Assembly (NCBI GenBank): GCA_014529385.2
Contig: CM043960.1
Coordinates: 36,459,781 to 36,523,780, forward strand
Reading direction: 5' to 3'
Origin: Adiantum capillus-veneris
Lineage: Eukaryota; Streptophyta; Polypodiopsida; Polypodiales; Pteridaceae
DNA: 64,000 nucleotides
In this document: positions 44,669 to 55,859 of the stretch, in pieces
Position numbering within the stretch: the stretch's first letter is position 1
How the letters are laid out: each line of letters starts with the position of its first letter
Program-made: the position numbers and the translations under genes
Notes under the pieces: generated by a model
Seen by the model: only the letters and a program-made list of their open reading frames with translations
Databases searched by the model: none
Told to the model about the DNA's origin: nothing

Positions 44669-44964
44669 TGGCAATCTAGAACTACCTGTCAAGTTTTTGC
44701 TTGCTATGGATACTCAGAGCCTCCATACTACACCAAATTTCACATGTATGAACCTCACCTATGCAAGATCAATTGTGTATGGTCCAAATTGCACAAAAAC
44801 CATCACAACAACTACACAAATCAAATTTGCGACAAACTTTTTGCAAATTGTCAGAGGCCCATTGGGGCACCAAATGAAGTCCAAATCCAAAAAAAATTGA
44901 GTTAGTGGAATCCCCACACATGGTAGAATTCACCCATGCAATCATAATTGCAAAAGGTGTTGGA

Positions 44965-46186
44965 ACATGGATCGTGATCCATGTCCCCCCACCTCCAAAT
45001 TTAGATATTTTTAGGGAAAAAGTATCCTCAAAACAACACCTTTACACTACTCCAATCACTGTTTAAAAAGGTTGCTCAACATGGATCGCGATCAATGTAT
45101 CCCAACTTGCCAGAGAGTGGTAAAAAAGTGGACCCACAATTAGATATGACCTTTGCCTTGCAAATTTGGGGAAAATGGACATATGATCACCCATAAACTT
45201 TAGCAAAATGGAAAATCAGTCTGCGAATGGTCATTTTGACCCAAGATTTGCAAAAATGATCCAAATTCAAAAATAAGATGACCAATACCTTGGGAAACAT
45301 GCCAGGATCCATCCCACAAAATTTGGTCACCAAACATGGATTGCGATCCATGTACCTTTAGAGAAGAATTGTCAAGAATTGGGTGCAAAGTGGTTATACA
45401 AGTCAATTATGAAAACACGTAAGCTTTTCAGTGTTTTGGTGCTCAAAATTGTTCAGATTGCATTGTTAAGCAATTTAAAAGTGCAAGTGTTAAAGCCAGA
45501 GTAATTGGTAAAACTTATGGATTGAAAGAATTGGTGCATTCATTGTATCCTAAAACAATGCAAAAATGCTTTTCAAATGGGCCAAACTTGCGAGAAGGGT
45601 TGGGATGGTCAAGTGAAATCCAAATGTTTTGAAATTAGGCAAACAGTTAGAGTTGGGATTGAACTTCAACATCCAATCATTACATCTACCAAATCTGAAG
45701 CACTGCAATTACAAGGAGCTGTCAAAGCTAGGATTAAAAATCCAATTTGGCAAATTTGGACCGAATTGGGCCATAAATTGGGAAATTGGGTAAACTTAAG
45801 AAAAACTTATCCAAATTTAAAAAGATTTCACCAGTGTGCTATGATAGGTTATAGGGACATGTTTACCAAGTTTCACCTCAAAAGGCAGCCAAAACATGGA
45901 TCGCGATTCATGTACCTTTTCCACCATTCTAGGCCAAAACATAACCATTAAGTCTTGATTGCCAAATAAAGACTAACCCTAAAGTATCAAGTCATTTGGA
46001 TACCAAAACCCTAGCCAAAGTGCCAAAGCTCTCTAAGTTTGTGGAAATTTTCCAAGAATTAGCCTAATACCCAAACTTGTGATCCAAATCCAAAAAAATT
46101 TGAGCCACAACAGCCCCATGTCATGCTCTATCAGGTGGTATCAACCAAATTTCCAAATGTGTTCCAATGTTGATCGCGATCCATGT
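44965..46186. repeat. Five dispersed copies of a 20-bp palindrome
   Basis: Copies start at 44,965, 45,079, 45,334, 45,894 and 46,167. Relative to the self-complementary consensus ACATGGATCGCGATCCATGT, the first four each carry one substitution. Three of those are C to T, as expected from decay of methylated cytosine. The fifth matches over its last 14 bases. Spacing is irregular (114, 255, 560 and 273 bp). Each can form a cruciform or bind a symmetric protein dimer. Confidence 0.88.
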
Positions 46187-46439
46187 ACCTCAAGCACATA
46201 TTTGACCGTAACTACATGACCTAGTGCCCATAGTTGTCCTAGATGCACTGGTGAAGTTTGGTCAAACTTGGACTTGTTTTGATCAAGTTATGCTCATTTT
46301 TCATTTTATGGTCAATTTTGCATTTTTTCAACTTTCTCAACACCTTTTCGACCCATTTCCAAGGCTAATCAGTTGATTTTTGGATACCAGAATGTTTTGA
46401 TGGAGAGCTCAGAAAGAGTGGGAGGTAGCATAGAGAAAT

Positions 46440-47544
46440 GAGAAAGCTCACATACAAGATGAAGAGTTGGAAAAGATTTTGGACAATGTGTTCATAGGGA
46501 AGTTCCGGGTAGCAGATGGAACAAAAGTGAAGACAAGAATTCTCCCATTGGAGTTGTGGACACTACATCAGCAAAGAGAGAAGTTATTGAAGGCTCAAGG
46601 TGTCTCCAGCTCGACACCTCCTTTAGACTCCTTTAGACTTGATTTACTTAGAGATAGCGGTTCCGCTGAGATTGATCTCTCAACACCTCAAGGTCCAAAA
46701 GCCAGCTTGCTACACTGAGACAAACCTGCATATAGCGGTAGTTATGGCCATGGGACTAGCAGAGCAAAGAATCATCCGATGTGACTTGGGCAATTAGATT
46801 TTAATGAATCTAGTCAAAGCAAACCTAAAAGGTAATGAAATATATAAAATATATATGAATATATGAATGCACTCCCTGTGCTCACAAGGATAGCCTATTA
46901 GGCTCTAGGGACGATCGACTAGTTACCACTAGTAGACTCTTAGTGCTAGATCTGCTCCACAAGACAAAGCACACAGTCCATTCTGCTGGGAGTTCTTCTA
47001 CTACACCCACCAAGAGACGGACCAAAAAGCAAATCTCCCAAGCAATGACCCACGATAGCAAAGCAGCTGAATCAGATTTTAAGCTTAGCGAGGAGATAAA
47101 GCTGAAGAATCAAGATACTCCATCAGAGTAGCATTGAACGGGAGAAGATAAATAAGAGGATGACATCAACTTCCACTAATCCAAAATAGATGCCAACTGA
47201 CTGAGCAGATACCAAAAACACAAGTCCAAAGGTCAATGGAGGAGGCTCAGTGGTTGCGAGAGGAGCGGCTTGCAAAAATAGCAACTAAGAAGAAGAAGGT
47301 AGAAGAATCCAAGATGATGAAGACGATATTGAACTTGATAAAAAGCTAGCAAAAATTAAATTTGAACAAATGGAAAATATTAAAAAATACTAATGAAGGA
47401 AACCAAAGGAGGAGTTGAGCTAGTAGGCACTTTGAGGCATCACATACATGATGTACTCAAGAGAAAGACTGAACAAAGAGAAGCAAAGGATTCCAAAAGC
47501 CAAAAGACAATTGACTTGGAATTCTCAGTGACCCAAGGGCCAAC
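46440..47544 (+). pseudogene. Gag-like region, left part (interrupted by the 12-kb element)
   Basis: Several plus frames look coding: 46,467-46,718 (VFIGKFRVADGTKVKTRIL, Gln/Glu/Lys-rich), 46,943-47,131 (Ser/Thr/Lys-rich, basic), and 47,393 onward (Lys/Glu-rich). No conserved domain is identified. At 47,544 the text is cut by the 12-kb insertion and resumes at 59,498 with the duplicated CCAAC. The composition resembles gag or the N-terminal polyprotein of a gypsy element. Confidence 0.4.
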
Positions 47545-47789
47545 TGTTAACCACTGGTGTCCACTTTTAGTAGTCATGGGCCAGGCTTGTCGGTCCAATA
47601 AGAAAAGGGTAAGAGTGATCGCCAATGAGAGGCACACTCTAACATGAACATTCAAGGGCTAGTTGGCTAAGTAAGGGTGCTCATATAAACTAAACTTAAA
47701 AATCATTCATTCTTTCATTTGTGCAATTGAAGTGTGCTCTTGCTCCATCTCCATCTTCTTCTTCTTCATCTCCTTGTGTGTGTGTGTGT

Positions 47790-47875
<86 letters not shown>

Positions 47876-48109
47876 GAGCATTGCGATGATGGCACGGCAG
47901 CGGCGAAGCGGTTGAGCGCGGCGCAAGGGCGGATCCTTCTTCTTCCCAGCAAGGACTCCTCCACGAAGGCGAGCCTAGGGCAGTGAGTGACACACCCTTG
48001 CTCTCTTGAGCTTGCTAGATTAGTCTGGTTGTGTGCTTGCAACCATTTGTGGCTCGCACACAGTGTATTGGCAAGTCCCTTGCATTGACACGTGCAATAG
48101 ACGTGTACA
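47545..48109 (+). repeat. 5' LTR of the 12-kb gypsy element
   Basis: 565 bp, with a TG run (about 47,774-47,790) and an 80-bp (GA)n tract (47,794-47,873), plus an ATATAAA box at 47,684-47,690. It differs from the 3' LTR by numerous substitutions, the GA tract length (about 80 against about 35 bp) and an extra 20-odd bp near 59,090-59,115 in the 3' copy. Confidence 0.96.
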
Positions 48110-48113
48110 TTTT

Positions 48114-48131
48114 TGGCGCCGCTGCTAGGGA
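48114..48131 (+). promoter_or_regulatory. Primer-binding site of the 12-kb element
   Basis: TGGCGCCGCTGCTAGGGA follows the 5' LTR after four T residues. It is close to the TGGCGCCGTTGCCGGGGA primer site of Athila/Tat-type elements. Confidence 0.9.
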
Positions 48132-49031
48132 AATGCCCTGCATTAAGTTCGAGTAACACTCTATGCTACTTTGTGGTGCATTTTGAAATTGTAGGAAAGG
48201 TAGAGAAGGAAGGTGTGTTTGTTGAGAAGGAGTTTGTTTTGCTGATGTGTATTGTTTTGTTAATAAGGTGTTGAAAGGTACTGTGTTTTTTTTGTGATAA
48301 GGTGTTAGAATTAAGGTAGTAGATCCCTAATGTTAGTTCTATGTAAAGTACAGTAAGTAGATCTGTTAGCTAATAAGTTACTGTAGTAGTGTGTTAGTGT
48401 GTAACAGTAGCTGTATTAGTTGTAAGTAGGTAGGTTAGGTGTGTGTGTGCTCGCGCACACAGCGCGCCGCATCGACCTTATCCAAAAAAAATAAAAAATA
48501 ATAATAATAATTTAAAGGTAGGAGTGGATCGAGAATATCCCCCAGACCCAAGCCCAAGCTCATGCTCAGGCTCAGGCCTCAGTCCCCTTTTAGAATTACA
48601 TATTTTAGTCTCACGCGTAGGTAAAAATCGACCTTTTTGAAAGCCAACGAAGCTTTGGGTAACCGAACGCTATGCTATAAAGCAGACCATGACCCCCTGG
48701 GCGATACGCTCATTTTGAGCTATCACACACTCTAATCCAAATACCGATCATTAAAAATATATATATATATATCAAAAAACGAGTAAAACGGACGCCTAAA
48801 AAAGTAAGTAATTAACCTTTGAGGTTATTTGCCGATGCTTGTAGGGTGTCAAAGGCACATACATCTGCACTCTAGTTGTGGCTAGAGGCCGAGAAACTAG
48901 CGAGCATTTCGACTTACGCGAGTTCTCAATAACCACCTACTTTAAATTCCGGGCCCTCGACGGGAACCCAAGGTAGTACCACTCAGGACACGCATATAGC
49001 GTTTAGTGACTCTTCCTCTGACTACAACAAC
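48132..49031 (+). other. Leader of the 12-kb element
   Basis: No gene. It contains a (TA)n run (about 48,760-48,780), a TAA-rich run (about 48,490-48,515) and the near-palindrome GTGTGTGCTCGCGCACAC (48,443-48,460). The last can form a GC-rich hairpin in the leader RNA. A leader of 0.9 kb before gag fits large gypsy elements. Confidence 0.6.
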
Positions 49032-50200
49032 ATGGAGGGTTACCCAATGCTTAATCCCGATAGCTCAAGCCAAGAAATGCATGCCATGGGTCCATGGTCC
49101 AGGCCGAGCGTGCTTAGCCGCTTGAAGGAAATCTTTAGTAGGGCCACTCGCTCCGAAGATGGAGCTAATGATGTAAATGAGAGGGGTGGGGAAGTAAATT
49201 CGCCATTCATGACCAACTTAGACCCCATGCTCTTAGAGAGTGTGCATGTGAATACTCCATTCACCGCACCCCCTGACACTTCATAGCTATTCCCCTCCGC
49301 GGTTATATTACCTGATGGTAGAAGCCTTGCCGAAGTACAAGAAGTTGAGTAGTATATCATTGTGGCTAGGGAAAAGGAAATCAAGAGCTTACACAAGGTA
49401 GAGCAACAAAGAGAGTTAAAAGTGAAAGCTTCTATGTCAATATCATTGCTAGGAGAGCAATCGAGTGCTCTTGAATTAGCGACCACTAAGAGTCAACCCA
49501 TAGAGAGCCATATTGCATCCACTTCAAAGGACACCCCTAGCACCTCAATCCTAGATGGAGTGTTCTTAAATAAGAACTGGGAGTACGAACTACCAACAAC
49601 CTATACACATGTCACACCTATCATGTGGGTTGGTTAGATGTCCTACAATCCACAACGGGTGCTACTAGTGTGGAGGATTAGCAACAAAGAGTTTGTGAGG
49701 TTATCCATAGAGTCATTGAGCTAGAGAGACAAAATAAGGGGATCCACATGCCTTCAACGGATCTCATGAGATTCTTGGATACAGGGAAGGCTAAACAGCC
49801 AACCTTATTGCAAATGGAGACTCCCTCGGTAAGTCCAATGGATCCTCCATATGTTGTTTCGCCAGGGGTCTCAGTGCAATCTGAGCCCACAAGTGATAGC
49901 TTTACCTTTCCAAGTCTAGCTCATCTTTCCCTTGATGACACCACGGCTACCATGCCTACCCCAATGATGGGCATGCCAAGAAACACGCCATGGACCTCAT
50001 TTGTTAGTAAAGCACCGCTACATGGTAGCTCAATGCCTGCAACAATACCTACAAGTGTGTACCAATCGTATACACCCATGGTCCTCGTACTCATGTAGTT
50101 CCTACCCCTCCCATTGTTTCAACAACCTATGCTCCACAACCACAACACCAAAGCTCTTATTTCCATGAGACTATACGGGCTAGCATTAGCATGTCACATC
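49032..50200 (+). pseudogene. Gag of the 12-kb element, N-terminal part
   Basis: Frames 49,032-49,286, 49,362-49,637 and 49,748-50,098 form an interrupted coding region starting MEGYPMLNPDSSSQEMHAMG. The third is Pro/Thr/Ser-rich (TPMMGMPRNTPWTSF). No conserved domain is seen here. This part precedes the capsid, as in gag proteins with long N-terminal extensions. Confidence 0.55.
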
Positions 50201-50227
50201 TGACGTCTGCTAAGCCTAGGGCCACAT

Positions 50228-51240
50228 ATGAACTTTGGGCCGCCACATGGTGCAACACCATACCAAACGTGGAACCAAAGGGCTTCCTCTGCGCCAAGCC
50301 CAATGCCCATAACTACTCCACATGTAGTCTCTAGAGCACCTCCACACACGGTTCCTGCTCACTTAGGTGACTTGGCAACATTTGCTCAAGCTATCGGTCA
50401 ATCTATTGCTGAAAATATGCGTAACACGCCTGATAGAGAACCTAGAAGTAAGGCAGTACAAATAGCCAAGCTCACACAAAAATTTAGTGGAGATGGGGAT
50501 GTGCGAAATCATATCGAAGTGTTTGAACAAATATGTGATTCTCTAGGAGAACACAATGACCTGCATAAGAGTAATGCTTTAAGCCTAACCTTAAGTGGAA
50601 AGGCTGGGGATTGGTATAGAACCCTAAGGGTGGAAGAAAAAACGATTTACCCTACTCTTAGGAGACTATTCTTAAAAGAATACATACGAGAGGGAGTGCT
50701 TTGGGGTGTAGCCTCTCGCTCCAAAAAGCCCAACGAGAGGAAGGAGAGTCAGTGAGAGACTTTATTAGTTGCTTAAAGCATTTGAATTCTCGTTGTAATC
50801 CAAATGAGTGCTTCAATAATAATCAATTGCTTGATAGATTCATTCGGGGGTTACGACATGAGGATATCTACAATGGCCTATTCATTAGAGGTATCACCAC
50901 TTGGGAAGCAGTCACCACCAATGTGATCCAATTGGAGGATAATTTAATGATTCAAGGAGAAAGAGTGTCTGTTGAGCCTAAATCTATTAGCTTGAAAGCA
51001 TTGGGACATCAACCAATGACCCTAAAGCCTATTGCTAAGGAGCCAAAGATATCTGAGATGACTTTAGCAGATCTCACCAAGGCCATTCAAGAGAGTCTTA
51101 GAGACAATCGTGCTCCGCAGAACAATCATATGTATCCAAGAAGGGAGCAACAATGGTGCTCAGTATGCTATGGACCACATAGTACCAATGCATCCCCTAC
51201 TTTTTGAGTAAAATTCAATGGGAACTGCAATGCATGTGGA
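50228..51240 (+). pseudogene. Gag of the 12-kb element, capsid part
   Basis: 50,228-50,755 encodes KLTQKFSGDGDVRNHIEVFE, LTLSGKAGDWYRTL, LRRLFLKEYI. After a frame change near 50,710, 50,701-51,207 gives ESVRDFISCLKHLNSR, LLDRFIRGLRHEDIYNGLF, WEAV. This matches the retrotransposon gag family (PF03732-type: W-----L, F---F, S-------L). It assembles the particle in intact relatives. Confidence 0.9.
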
Positions 51241-51984
51241 AGGTATGGTCATCAAGCTAAGGATTGCATAGTATTTAAGCGTGCAATGGCCAATAGACCA
51301 ACCTCAGCATGGACAGACACACCTCGAGTGCCTACATTGATACCGGCCCCACCTCTTGAACAATCGTCACAATACATGGTCCCTACGGACCAAAATGTTG
51401 TTCAAACAACACCCTTACCACCTCCAGTGCTAGGACCACAACCCCCACATCCGATAGTTACTTCTGTGAATCAAGTGGGTTGTGAGTCATCTATTGCTTG
51501 TTTGGAAGGCTATAAGGAAGATATAGACCATAATATTGCCTATGGGATGGATGCGCTTGAAGAAAGTCCACAACACTACATGGAGGACTATTGCGAACAA
51601 GTCAAACCTGTCTATCAAGTAGCTGCTCTTGCTGCAAGAGGCCAAAATATCAATTACACTGCTAAAAGACCACCTCTTCAATGCTATGAGTGTGGAGGTC
51701 CACATCGTGTGGCTGAGTGTCCTATTAAGCCACATCGTGTGGCTGAGTGTCCTATTAAACCTGTCTATCAAGTAGCTGCTCTTGCTGCAAGAGACCAAAA
51801 TATCAATTACACTGCTAAAAGACCACCTCTTCAATGCTATGAGTGTGGAGGTCCACATCGTGTGGCTGAGTGTCCTATTAAGCTACAAAAGAATGCCACA
51901 CGAATGCAAACCAATCAAGCGAGCACGTCTACAATGCCGACACTCATGTGTAATCAATGTGGCATAGATCATTTGATTGCCTAA
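51160..51984 (+). pseudogene. Gag zinc-knuckle array of the 12-kb element
   Basis: The nucleocapsid contains at least four Cys/His knuckles plus remnants: CNACGRYGHQAKDC (canonical CX2CX4HX4C, about 51,235), then two copies of CYECGGPHRVAEC, and CNQCGIDHLIA before a stop and Cys (all CX2CX3HX4C, one residue shorter). A partial copy, PHRVAEC, lies between. The copies arose from an in-frame 153-bp tandem duplication (starts 51,604 and 51,757) and a nested 30-bp repeat. The spacing CX3H is unusual for this family. Confidence 0.85.
51604..51890 (+). repeat. 153-bp in-frame tandem duplication in gag
   Basis: Unit 1 begins at 51,604 (AAACCTGTCTATCAAGTAGC) and unit 2 at 51,757. They differ at very few bases (AGAGGCCAA against AGAGACCAA). 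The unit is 51 codons long and carries the zinc knuckle. A 30-bp block (CCACATCGTGTGGCTGAGTG...) is repeated once more at the junction. Confidence 0.95.
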
Positions 51985-51999
51985 TGTCCAAATAATCCA

Positions 52000-52900
52000 A
52001 ATGCAACGAAGATCACACCATTAAACTTGATTGAGGTTACCGAGGAGCCATCACAAAGTACACTTGTGGTACTAGTAAACGTACTCACACGATTCATGCT
52101 CCAAAAACAAAATTATATTTTTGAGGAAAGAGACATGGCATCAATTGCCCAATCTGAGAAAAAGAAGAAAACACAAAGCGAAGGCGATGATAAATACAGA
52201 GGTTGCGGTTAGTAGGGTGGGAATCATCAAGACACCGAACCAAGAAGAGATCGCAAAAAGTAGTGAAGTCAGATCCCAGTTCAAAGACTAACATAGGGAC
52301 TGGTGACAACCGCATATATATGAACGACGCTGAAGAGGATTCTGATTCAGGTGAAACCATGGAGACCAAAACAACCACTAAGATGGAAACCAACAAGGAA
52401 GATCTTCATGAGCCACAATGGCCAGGATCCAAGAAGAAGATAGGAACTTATCCAAACCCTACAAAGGAGATCGAGCGAGTCAAGCAATTAAGGAGTTTAG
52501 TAGAAGATACCCAAAGTGATCTAGAACCAGCACCTAGCCAGATCTAGGTTACAGACACTGTGTTCCCTACACAACAACAACCTCACCAAGTCCATAGACC
52601 CTTAGCCATACCTAGTGTCATCCAAGAAGAAAGTGATTTAAAGTCTTGGGAAAGTGGACGTTCTCAGTTCTTGATGGAAATAATGTTTATAGAGGGACTA
52701 CCTAATCCTATCGAAGAAATGGAGATCCCGTCTTCCCCATGTCAAGGGACCGAAGGCCAAAAGGTACTGTTAAACATTGCCAAATTGATGGATTTCATGT
52801 CTTCAAAAGTTAGAACCACCATCATGTCCAAACTATATAAGACCTTGACCTAGTCCCAGCTCTTTGAGCTTTCCGCAATGGAGGACTGAAGGTTGGGCTA
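52000..52900 (+). pseudogene. Linker between gag and protease of the 12-kb element
   Basis: Frames 52,203-52,547 (acidic, Lys/Thr-rich) and 52,560-52,853. The second reads VLLNIAKLMDFMSSKVRTTI and LFELSAMED across a stop. No catalytic motif. Similar Lys/Glu-rich linkers precede the protease in large gypsy elements. Confidence 0.45.
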
Positions 52901-52915
52901 CCACAATTTTCATAG

Positions 52916-53404
52916 ATGGATGGAGCTGGGGAGATGCCAATAGAGGAGGAACACTTAGATCCACAACCCAACCTAGATGAGAACCTTGTGGTGGAAATAC
53001 TTGTTAACAAGGTGGGACAATACTTTGAGGGTGATGAATCCAATGTGACCATACCAATCACTATTAAGGGATTAGCTGTGAAGGAAATCCTTGATGGTGG
53101 CGTTGGGGTTAGCATTGTGACTAAAAATTGATGGTAAACTATGGGAAGACCTCACCCTACGACCACAACCATAGTAGTGAAGATGGACAATGGGTCTATT
53201 GTTAAACCTATTGGGATGCTAGAAGATCTTAAGATCAAGGTCTTTGGACATAAAATAAGAATTACTTTCATTGTTATGTATTTTTCCAAGCACACTATGG
53301 CATCAGAGATGATCTTAGGATATCCTTTCATGAGGGAAGCAAAAATGATGCATGACTGGTCTAAAAACCATGTCTACCTACAGTTCCAAGATTCTGTCAT
53401 TTGA
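52916..53404 (+). pseudogene. Protease 1 of the 12-kb element
   Basis: The text ITIKGLAVKEILDGGVGVSI (catalytic region at 53,092-53,106), then after a stop TTTTIVVKMDNGSIVKPIG, then TFIVMYFSKHTMASEMILGY and MHDW. The D-G-G-x-G core in place of D[ST]GA is shared with the minus element at 29.4-29.8 kb. It lies between gag and the pre-RT region, the normal place. Confidence 0.85.
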
Positions 53405-53491
53405 GTGGATCTTCTAACTGGTTGAGCACATCCCCTAGGAAACAAGTTTATAATTGATCATAGATCTGACACCACAGTTCACTCGGTCCCA

Positions 53492-54559
53492 TTGCAGTAT
53501 TGTTACATGTGTAAAGCGGACACTGATTTTGGGGAAGATTCTCCTTTTATGGATGTACTACTTGGGATGATTGAGTCGGACAATGTGGATTGGATCCACC
53601 TAGTAGCAACCATAGACACTTGGAGAAATAGGGGGACGACCTGGGTAACACCTGAGGGGGATGAGATACCACCACTCGTACCCTTAAATATGCTAGAAGC
53701 AACGCATATAGCTTCTGATGACCTACAAGATGAAGGTTTGACTGGCATTGAAACCAGTAGCGCCTCACAAGACTATAGCCCACACGATTTGGGGTTAGAA
53801 TCATCAATTGAAATTGACTCTAAGGACAAAGAATTTGAGTTAAATCTTAGTGCAAATGTGGGGAAAAACCATTCAGGTCCCAGTGGTACCCCAGATGACA
53901 ATCTATCCAAGGGAGCAGAAGACACAAGAAGCGATTCATCTAGTGACTCTTCACTAGAGATCGGCTGTAATCGAAAATTAGACAAGAAGAGTAAGAGATA
54001 TAAGAGGCGACGATATCGAGCAAATGTGCGTGCTAGAATAAATGAAAAGAAATCTACCGCAAAATGGCTTAATTATATAGGGGCATGTGATGCTCATCGG
54101 AAGTTGGTAGATAACTGGGGTGAATACCTTCAAAGTGTTATGTGGTGTAGTCCACAACCCATTGACATCGGACAACTAGAGGCTACACAGAAGCCAAAGT
54201 TGAGCCGTACCGTAAGGAGACGACAAAATCAAGAGTTAGCTCAACAACAAAAGGAATCGGAAGTGAAATCACAGTCCACAAAACAACAGGACCCCAAAAA
54301 CTTACACCCTGCATCTGAACATTTCAAATCCTATACCAGAGAGGAACGTAAGGCTGTGTATACAAAGGCTCAAAGAAAACCTATCGATGGGAGCAATGGA
54401 GTCTATGGAGGTCCATCGATAGTTAAGGAAATAGAGTTAACAGACCCAGGAGAAGAGTCCAAACCTATTTTCGTTGCCCAAGATCTGACAGAGACTGAGG
54501 AGTGTGTACTTAAAGAACTAGAGTCAATGATGAGTTGTCCGATACTTCTTTATTCCTAG
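53492..54559 (+). pseudogene. Long linker frame ending at the RT deletion
   Basis: 355 codons, uninterrupted. It is acidic and Ser-rich in the first half (DTRSDSSSDSSLEIG), basic in the middle (RYKRRRYRANVRARI), Gln/Lys-rich after that, and ends with IELTDPGEESKPIFVAQDLTE, the segment that precedes RT in this lineage. The RT that should follow is missing: near 54,530 the text switches to LSDTSLFLVETIPEW, the segment that follows RNase H. No domain is recognised in the first 300 codons. Confidence 0.7.
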
Positions 54560-55838
54560 TTGAAACCATACCTGAATGGAGTGAGAAGATTGTGAACTTT
54601 TTGGTTAATGGTTTTCCACCCAAAGAGCTTCATAAGGACATAGCTCACAAACTGTTAAAAGAATGTGAACCTTACTCTCTCATTGCAGGAACTCTCTACA
54701 GGGTAGGGAAGGGTGAAATTCTTAGACGTTGTGCCCGTGAGGATGAGTATTTATACATACTGCAAGAAGCCCACATGGGTATAGCCGGAGGACATTTCTC
54801 AGAGGAACTAACAGCTAGAAAGTTGTTGCAATCAGGCTATTGGTGGCCTACCTTATTCAAGGATCATCACTTTTTGCAAAAGGAGGTGATTAATGCCAAT
54901 GTTACAAGATCACGCAATGAAAGGATATGATGCCCTTACATCCTATTAAAGTGACTCAACTATTTGAGAAATGGGGTTTGGACTTTGTAGGCCCAATTAG
55001 TCCTGCAACTCGTAGCACTCAATCTCGATATATTATCGTTGCCACTGACTATGTGACAAAGTGGGCGAAAGCTAGGGTGACACGTAAGGCTGATGCAAGG
55101 TCAACTGCCAAGTTTCTCTTTGAGAACATTATTACAAGATTTGGTTGTCCCTTTGAGATTGTGAGTGACAATGGTACTCATTTTATAAATGGAGTAACAA
55201 AAGAACTCACTACCAACTTTATGATAGCTCACCATAAGTCCACACCTTATTATCCACAAGCAAATGGCCAAGCTGAGAGCACCAACAAGACCTTAATCTC
55301 TATCTTGACCAAAACGGTGGAAGCTCATTGCACAGATTGGGATTTAAAGCTTACATGAGCTCTATGGGCTTATCATACTGCGTACAAAGTTGCCATTAAC
55401 TCCACACCGTTTAAGATGGTGTATGGCCAAGAAGTGGTTATGCCATGGGAGTTTGTCGTTCCTACTCTTTGAGTAGCTTCTCAAGAAGGTTGGGATGGTA
55501 ACCCCTTAGTTGAGCGATTATATATCCTTGAAAGGCTAGATGAAGAGAGGCAATTAGCTGTGCAAAATGCATTTGTAGAGAAAGACAAGAGGAAGAAATG
55601 GTTTGACCATCATCTAAAGAACAAAGATATCAATGTTGGTGATAAAGTCCCTATGTATGGAGTGCGTAACAAAAAGAAAAAGTTGAAATATAAGGGAAAA
55701 GGACCATATGGGATCAAATTCAAAAGATACTATGATCCTTTAAGCCAAGAGAATCTACGTGCCATCCATAAAAAAAAGGCAGCCAAGGCACAAACAGAAT
55801 TGAAGAAGATACAAGCTCAAGCTGAGGCTAAGGAGTGA
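54535..55838 (+). pseudogene. Integrase of the 12-kb element
   Basis: 54,535-54,930: IPEWSEKIVNFLV, GEILRRCAREDEYLYILQEA, HMGIAGGHFS, YWWPTLF. After a frame change, CQCYKITQ-KDMMPLHPI. 54,927-55,358: FEKWGLDFVGPIS with the first Asp, IVSDNGTHFI with the second, YYPQANGQAESTNK with the Glu: the DDE triad is complete. The C-terminal part (55,560-55,838) is Lys-rich. A stop at about 55,357 and small frame changes disable it. It processed and inserted cDNA in intact relatives. Confidence 0.93.
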
Positions 55839-55859
55839 AAAAAACGCATAAGACGCCAA

